From Geobacter sp. (GTDB lineage: Bacteria > Desulfobacterota > Desulfuromonadia > Geobacterales > Pseudopelobacteraceae), in contig DAIERH010000133.1 in NCBI GenBank assembly GCA_027346925.1, positions 1 to 6,584 of the forward strand: a stretch of DNA of 6,584 bases, read 5' to 3'. The stretch's first letter is position 1, and the number at the start of each line of letters is the position of its first letter. A program made the position numbers and the translations under genes. The notes under the pieces were generated by a model. That model did not search any database. It saw only the letters and a program-made list of their open reading frames with translations, and was not told the origin of the DNA. Below, piece by piece: positions 4,020-6,584 of this stretch.

Positions 4020-4895
4020 ATGTCAAACATTCTAAACTTCGGGATTCCCAAGGGTAGCCTTGAGAATGCCACCGTTGACCTGTTCAAGAAGGCCGGTTGG
4101 CAGATCAGCATCTCGTCGCGAAGCTACTTTCCCGGTGTTGACGACAGCGAGATGAACTGCAAACTGATCCGTCCGCAGGAGATGGGCAAATACGTGGAAC
4201 GCGGCACCATAGATGCCGGGATCGCCGGCCGCGACTGGGTGCGCGAGAACGACTCGGACGTGGTCGAGGTGTGCGAGATGGTCTACTCCAAGGTCTCCCG
4301 CCGACCGGCCCGATGGGTACTTGTGGTCAACGGCGACTCCAAGGTCCAGGGGCCCGAGGACCTGCACGGCGCTACCATCTCCACCGAACTGGTCGGTTTC
4401 ACCAAGCGTTATTTCGCCGAGCGCAACATCCCGGTCAACGTGGAGTTCTCCTGGGGCGCCACCGAGGCAAAGGTGGTGGATGGCCTGTGTGACGCCATCG
4501 TCGAGGTGACCGAGACCGGCTCCACCATCAAGGCCAACGGCCTGCGCATCGTCTGCGAGCTGATGGAGTCGGTGCCGGTCCTGATCGCCAACAAGGCCGC
4601 CTGGGCCGATCCCTGGAAGCGGGAGAAGATCGAACAGATAGCAACCCTGCTGAAGGCGTCCCTGGCCGCCGAGGGAATGGTGGGCCTGAAGATGAACGCC
4701 CCTGCCGACAAGGTGGAGGCCATCACCGCACTGCTCCCCAGCCTGAAGAATCCGACCGTGTCGCACCTCTACAGGTCGGACTGGCTCTCGGTGGAAAGCA
4801 TCATGTCCGAGAAGGAGGTCCGCCGCGTGGTGCCGGAGTTGCTGAAATTAGGGGCCGAAGGAATCATCGAGTACCCTCTCAACAAGATCATCTGA
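4020..4895 (+). CDS. hisG: ATP phosphoribosyltransferase, long form (HisG)
   Basis: HisG commits ATP and PRPP to histidine synthesis, forming phosphoribosyl-ATP, and is classically feedback-inhibited by histidine. The 291 residues match the long, self-sufficient class, with a C-terminal ACT-like regulatory domain (about 212-291), so no HisZ partner is needed. Visible landmarks are FGIPKGSLE near the N-terminus, the RGTIDAGIAGRDWV segment (61-74), and the PRPP-binding loop EVTETGSTIKANGL (162-175) with E165-T166-G167. The C-terminus contains SHLYRSDWLSVESI. The start ATG has only a weak GAGAGA site (4008-4013), 6 nt upstream, consistent with an internal operon gene. The DUF6485-like gene starts 10 nt after its stop. 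Confidence 0.97.
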   Translation: MSNILNFGIPKGSLENATVDLFKKAGWQISISSRSYFPGVDDSEMNCKLIRPQEMGKYVERGTIDAGIAGRDWVRENDSDVVEVCEMVYSKVSRRPARWVLVVNGDSKVQGPEDLHGATISTELVGFTKRYFAERNIPVNVEFSWGATEAKVVDGLCDAIVEVTETGSTIKANGLRIVCELMESVPVLIANKAAWADPWKREKIEQIATLLKASLAAEGMVGLKMNAPADKVEAITALLPSLKNPTVSHLYRSDWLSVESIMSEKEVRRVVPELLKLGAEGIIEYPLNKII

Positions 4896-4905
4896 GGTGC
4901 AAACC

Positions 4906-5103
4906 ATGGCCTGCACACGAACCGGAGACGATTGCCGTTGCACCTACACCCCGGCCTGCACCCGCAAGGGTAACTGCTGCCAGTGCGTGGCCTTTCACCG
5001 CGACCGGCTGGAGGCCACCGGCTGCATGTTCACCCCGGCCGGCGAGAAGAGCTACGACCGCTCCTTGGCCAACCTGATACGCGACCGCGGGATTACTTCG
5101 TAA
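4906..5103 (+). CDS. DUF6485-like small Cys-rich protein (65 aa)
   Basis: The protein opens MACTRTGDDCRCTYTPACTRKG and continues NCCQCVAFHRDRLEATGCMF, ending with the KSYDRSLANLI tail. This layout (C...C-x-C-T-Y...C-x-R-K-G-x-C-C-x-C-V...H...G-C...Y-D-R-S) matches my recollection of the DUF6485 family, whose function is unknown. Eight cysteines plus a histidine suggest one or two structural metal sites, probably zinc. ATG 4906 is preferred over GTG 4897 because GAGG (4894-4897), overlapping the hisG stop, sits at proper distance. The 10-nt gap to hisG implies co-transcription and probably translational coupling. No direct link to histidine synthesis is visible. Confidence 0.85.
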   Translation: MACTRTGDDCRCTYTPACTRKGNCCQCVAFHRDRLEATGCMFTPAGEKSYDRSLANLIRDRGITS

Positions 5104-5152
5104 GCGAGACACTGTCCCGCCCTGAAGCATCTCCCCCTTCAATGCCCCATGC

Positions 5153-5173
5153 GGGCGGCCCTCCGGGTCGCCC
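5153..5173 (+). repeat. Stable hairpin between the DUF6485-like gene and the pseudouridine synthase
   Basis: GGGCGGCCC (5153-5161) pairs with GGGTCGCCC (5165-5173) over 9 bp with one G-T, around loop TCC. No T-tract follows, so it is not a normal intrinsic terminator. It ends 15 nt before the next start codon, which lacks a Shine-Dalgarno, and may affect translation start or mRNA stability. Confidence 0.5.
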
Positions 5174-5188
5174 TACACACCACACACC

Positions 5189-6073
5189 ATGCTCACCTTT
5201 GACATCACGCCACAAGACCACTGCCGCCGTCTGGAAAGCTTCCTGCGCACCCTGCTGCCGCAGGCCCCGCCCGGATATGGCCGCAAACTGATCAAGAGCG
5301 GTGCTGCCAGACTGAACGGCGCCATTGCCACGCCGGACACGTTTCTCGGCGTCCACGACAGCGTTTCCCTCAAGGAGAGCGCCACCCTGAAGGGGCTGCT
5401 GGCCGAAGCGCGACCATTGCTGGATATCCTGTATGAAGACAGCCACATGGTCATCGTCAACAAACCCGCCGGTCTGCCCATGCATCGCACCGCCGAACAG
5501 GAGGCAAACCTGGTCGAGCAGGGAATGGAGTACATGGCCTGGCGCAACACCGCCTGCAAGCTCTATCCGGTCAATCGTCTGGACCGTGGGACATCGGGAA
5601 CGGTGATCCTGGCCAAAAGTTCAAGTTCTGCCGGCCTATACGGCCGTCAGGTCAAGGAGACCGGCCTGGACAAGCTCTACCTGGCACTGGTGCGGGGGAT
5701 TCCCGATGAGAGCGGCATCATCACCGAGCCGCTGGACGGCAAGGAGTCGGAAACGCGATATACTGTTTTGGCAAAGGGGTCCGGCTGCAGCCTGCTGGCA
5801 GTGGTCCCCATCAGCGGACGCATGCACCAGATCAGGCGTCATCTGGAGATGATCGGTCACCCCGTCACGGGCGATAAACGGTACGGCAGCCAGGTGCTGC
5901 CGGGGTTGACCGGTTTTGCGCTCCATTCGTTCAGGACGGCCCTGACCACGCCGGACGGCGACACATTGGTCGTCTGCGCCCCCCTGCGGGACGAGTTCCT
6001 GAGCCTCTGCCACAGGTGCGGCATTGGGCAGGACGAACTGCTGGCAGCGGTGGGAGGATTGGCCCGGGGGTAA
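5189..6073 (+). CDS. RluA-family RNA pseudouridine synthase
   Basis: The enzyme converts specific uridines in rRNA or tRNA to pseudouridine. An S4-like RNA-binding region covers about residues 14-62, with RKLIKSGAARLNG. The catalytic domain includes LYEDSHMVIVNKPAGLPMH (81-99) and RLDRGTSG (130-137). Asp132 is the catalytic aspartate, and RMHQIRRHLEMIGHPVTGDKRYG (211-233) is the conserved basic motif. The residue before RLD is Asn129 where many members have His, which probably does not affect catalysis. The 294 residues match the family size. Which RNA and site are modified cannot be told. ATG 5189 has no recognisable ribosome site but no better in-frame start exists, so reinitiation or structure-assisted start is possible. 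Confidence 0.93.
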   Translation: MLTFDITPQDHCRRLESFLRTLLPQAPPGYGRKLIKSGAARLNGAIATPDTFLGVHDSVSLKESATLKGLLAEARPLLDILYEDSHMVIVNKPAGLPMHRTAEQEANLVEQGMEYMAWRNTACKLYPVNRLDRGTSGTVILAKSSSSAGLYGRQVKETGLDKLYLALVRGIPDESGIITEPLDGKESETRYTVLAKGSGCSLLAVVPISGRMHQIRRHLEMIGHPVTGDKRYGSQVLPGLTGFALHSFRTALTTPDGDTLVVCAPLRDEFLSLCHRCGIGQDELLAAVGGLARG

Positions 6074-6079
6074 CATGTC

Positions 6080-6097
6080 CCCCTTTGTCAAAAGGGG
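6080..6097. repeat. Short palindrome between pseudouridine synthase and SDR genes
   Basis: CCCCTTT (6080-6086) and AAAGGGG (6091-6097) flank GTCA. Palindromes of this CCCTTT/AAAGGG type are often dispersed in intergenic DNA. No T-tract is present. The SDR ribosome site follows 12 nt later. Confidence 0.4.
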
Positions 6098-6122
6098 AAT
6101 TCGTATTCAGGAGGAGTGAGTC

Positions 6123-6584
6123 ATGAGCACACAGACCATCTTCATCACCGGGGCCTCTGCCGGATTCGGCGCGGCCTGCGCCCGCCTGTTCGCCGCCGAG
6201 GGCAGGCGCCTGGTTTTGGCGGCCCGCCGCATCGACCCGCTGCTGGCCCTCAAGGAGGAACTGCAAGGACAGACCGAAATTCACATCGTTCCCCTGGACG
6301 TGCGCGACCGGGAGGCGGTGCAGGGGGCGGTGCAGGGCTTGCCGGAACAATTTCGCGAGATCGACGTGCTGGTGAACAACGCCGGCCTGGCACTGGGGCT
6401 GGAACCGGCCCACCAGGTAAGCCTGGACGACTGGGACACCATGGTGGACACCAACATCAAGGGGCTCATGTACTGCACCCGTTTCATCCTCCCCGGCATG
6501 GTGGCCCGCAACCGGGGGCACATCGTCAATATCGGCTCCACGGCCGGGGCCTGGCCCTACCCCGGCGGCAACGCCGACGGCGGC
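6123..6584 (+). CDS. YdfG-type short-chain dehydrogenase/reductase, 3'-truncated by window edge
   Basis: AGGAGG (6109-6114), 8 nt upstream, supports ATG 6123; 154 codons are present. Classical SDR features are the nucleotide motif TGASAGFG (9-16), ARR (34-36) after the second strand suggesting NADP preference, LDV (58-60), NNAG (85-88), active-site Asn111 and Ser139 in NIGSTAG. The sequence GSTAGAWPYPGGN closely follows E. coli YdfG-type 3-hydroxy acid/serine dehydrogenases, which oxidise L-allo-threonine, serine and 3-hydroxypropionate type substrates. At the expected catalytic Tyr (13 residues after Ser139) the sequence has Asp152 (NADGG instead of NVYGA). The YxxxK lysine lies beyond the window. 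It is either a divergent or inactive enzyme, or a local sequence error. It lies 49 nt after the pseudouridine synthase. Confidence 0.9.
   Translation, partial: MSTQTIFITGASAGFGAACARLFAAEGRRLVLAARRIDPLLALKEELQGQTEIHIVPLDVRDREAVQGAVQGLPEQFREIDVLVNNAGLALGLEPAHQVSLDDWDTMVDTNIKGLMYCTRFILPGMVARNRGHIVNIGSTAGAWPYPGGNADGG

Noticed and set aside
4032..4766. 244-codon minus-strand frame opposite hisG
   Set aside because: It is a shadow of the clearly identified hisG in GC-rich codons; its Gly/His/Leu-rich translation has no family features.
5931..6521. Long minus-strand frame across the pseudouridine synthase end and the SDR gene
   Set aside because: It spans an intergenic gap and two well-supported plus-strand genes, with no ribosome site or recognisable domain.
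1..6584. CRISPR array, insertion sequence or integrase
   Set aside because: No regularly spaced direct repeats, transposase/integrase motifs or IS-type terminal inverted repeats were seen.

Overview
The window looks like a chromosomal segment of a Desulfuromonadales/Geobacterales-type bacterium (Geobacter or Pelobacter propionicus relatives). This rests on the gene styles: long-form HisG with a separate HisI, a DUF6485-like Cys-rich protein, small Cys-rich proteins and a probable selenoprotein. It also rests on GC-rich codon use in the core genes. The assignment is inference; no search was run.

Layout. Positions 1-737 hold two minus-strand genes: the first codons of a thiol peroxidase (tpx) and, upstream of it, a Nudix hydrolase of CoA-pyrophosphatase type with a good sigma-70 promoter at 782-810. 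Positions 738-1081 hold a G/C hairpin and a plus-strand promoter followed by an intrinsic terminator. Then come a tRNA with CAU anticodon (1082-1158) and its own terminator. Positions 1366-1899 encode a peroxiredoxin-like protein whose frame is interrupted by one TGA exactly where the first Cys of a CxxC site is expected. A stable hairpin follows the TGA at a distance suited to a bacterial SECIS, so the gene is read as a selenoprotein, not a pseudogene. Positions 1900-3226 are sparse, variable-looking sequence with two small Cys-rich proteins (1983-2222 and 2530-2793) that share a C-x6-C-x(11-12)-C core. The stretch also holds several promoters and hairpins and a sigma-54-like site followed at once by a terminator.

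From 3227 on, all genes are on the plus strand. A small ribbon-helix-helix protein ends in a strong terminator. A promoter at 3551-3579 then drives hisI (TTG start), hisG and a DUF6485-like gene, which are tightly spaced. An RluA-family pseudouridine synthase and a 3'-truncated YdfG-type short-chain dehydrogenase follow. HisG makes phosphoribosyl-ATP and HisI opens the ring of phosphoribosyl-AMP, so they catalyse steps 1 and 3 of histidine synthesis. The genes downstream have no obvious link to histidine.

Most promising for new biology are the UGA-containing peroxiredoxin, the paired small Cys-rich proteins, and two short promoter-terminator units that could be small RNAs or attenuators.
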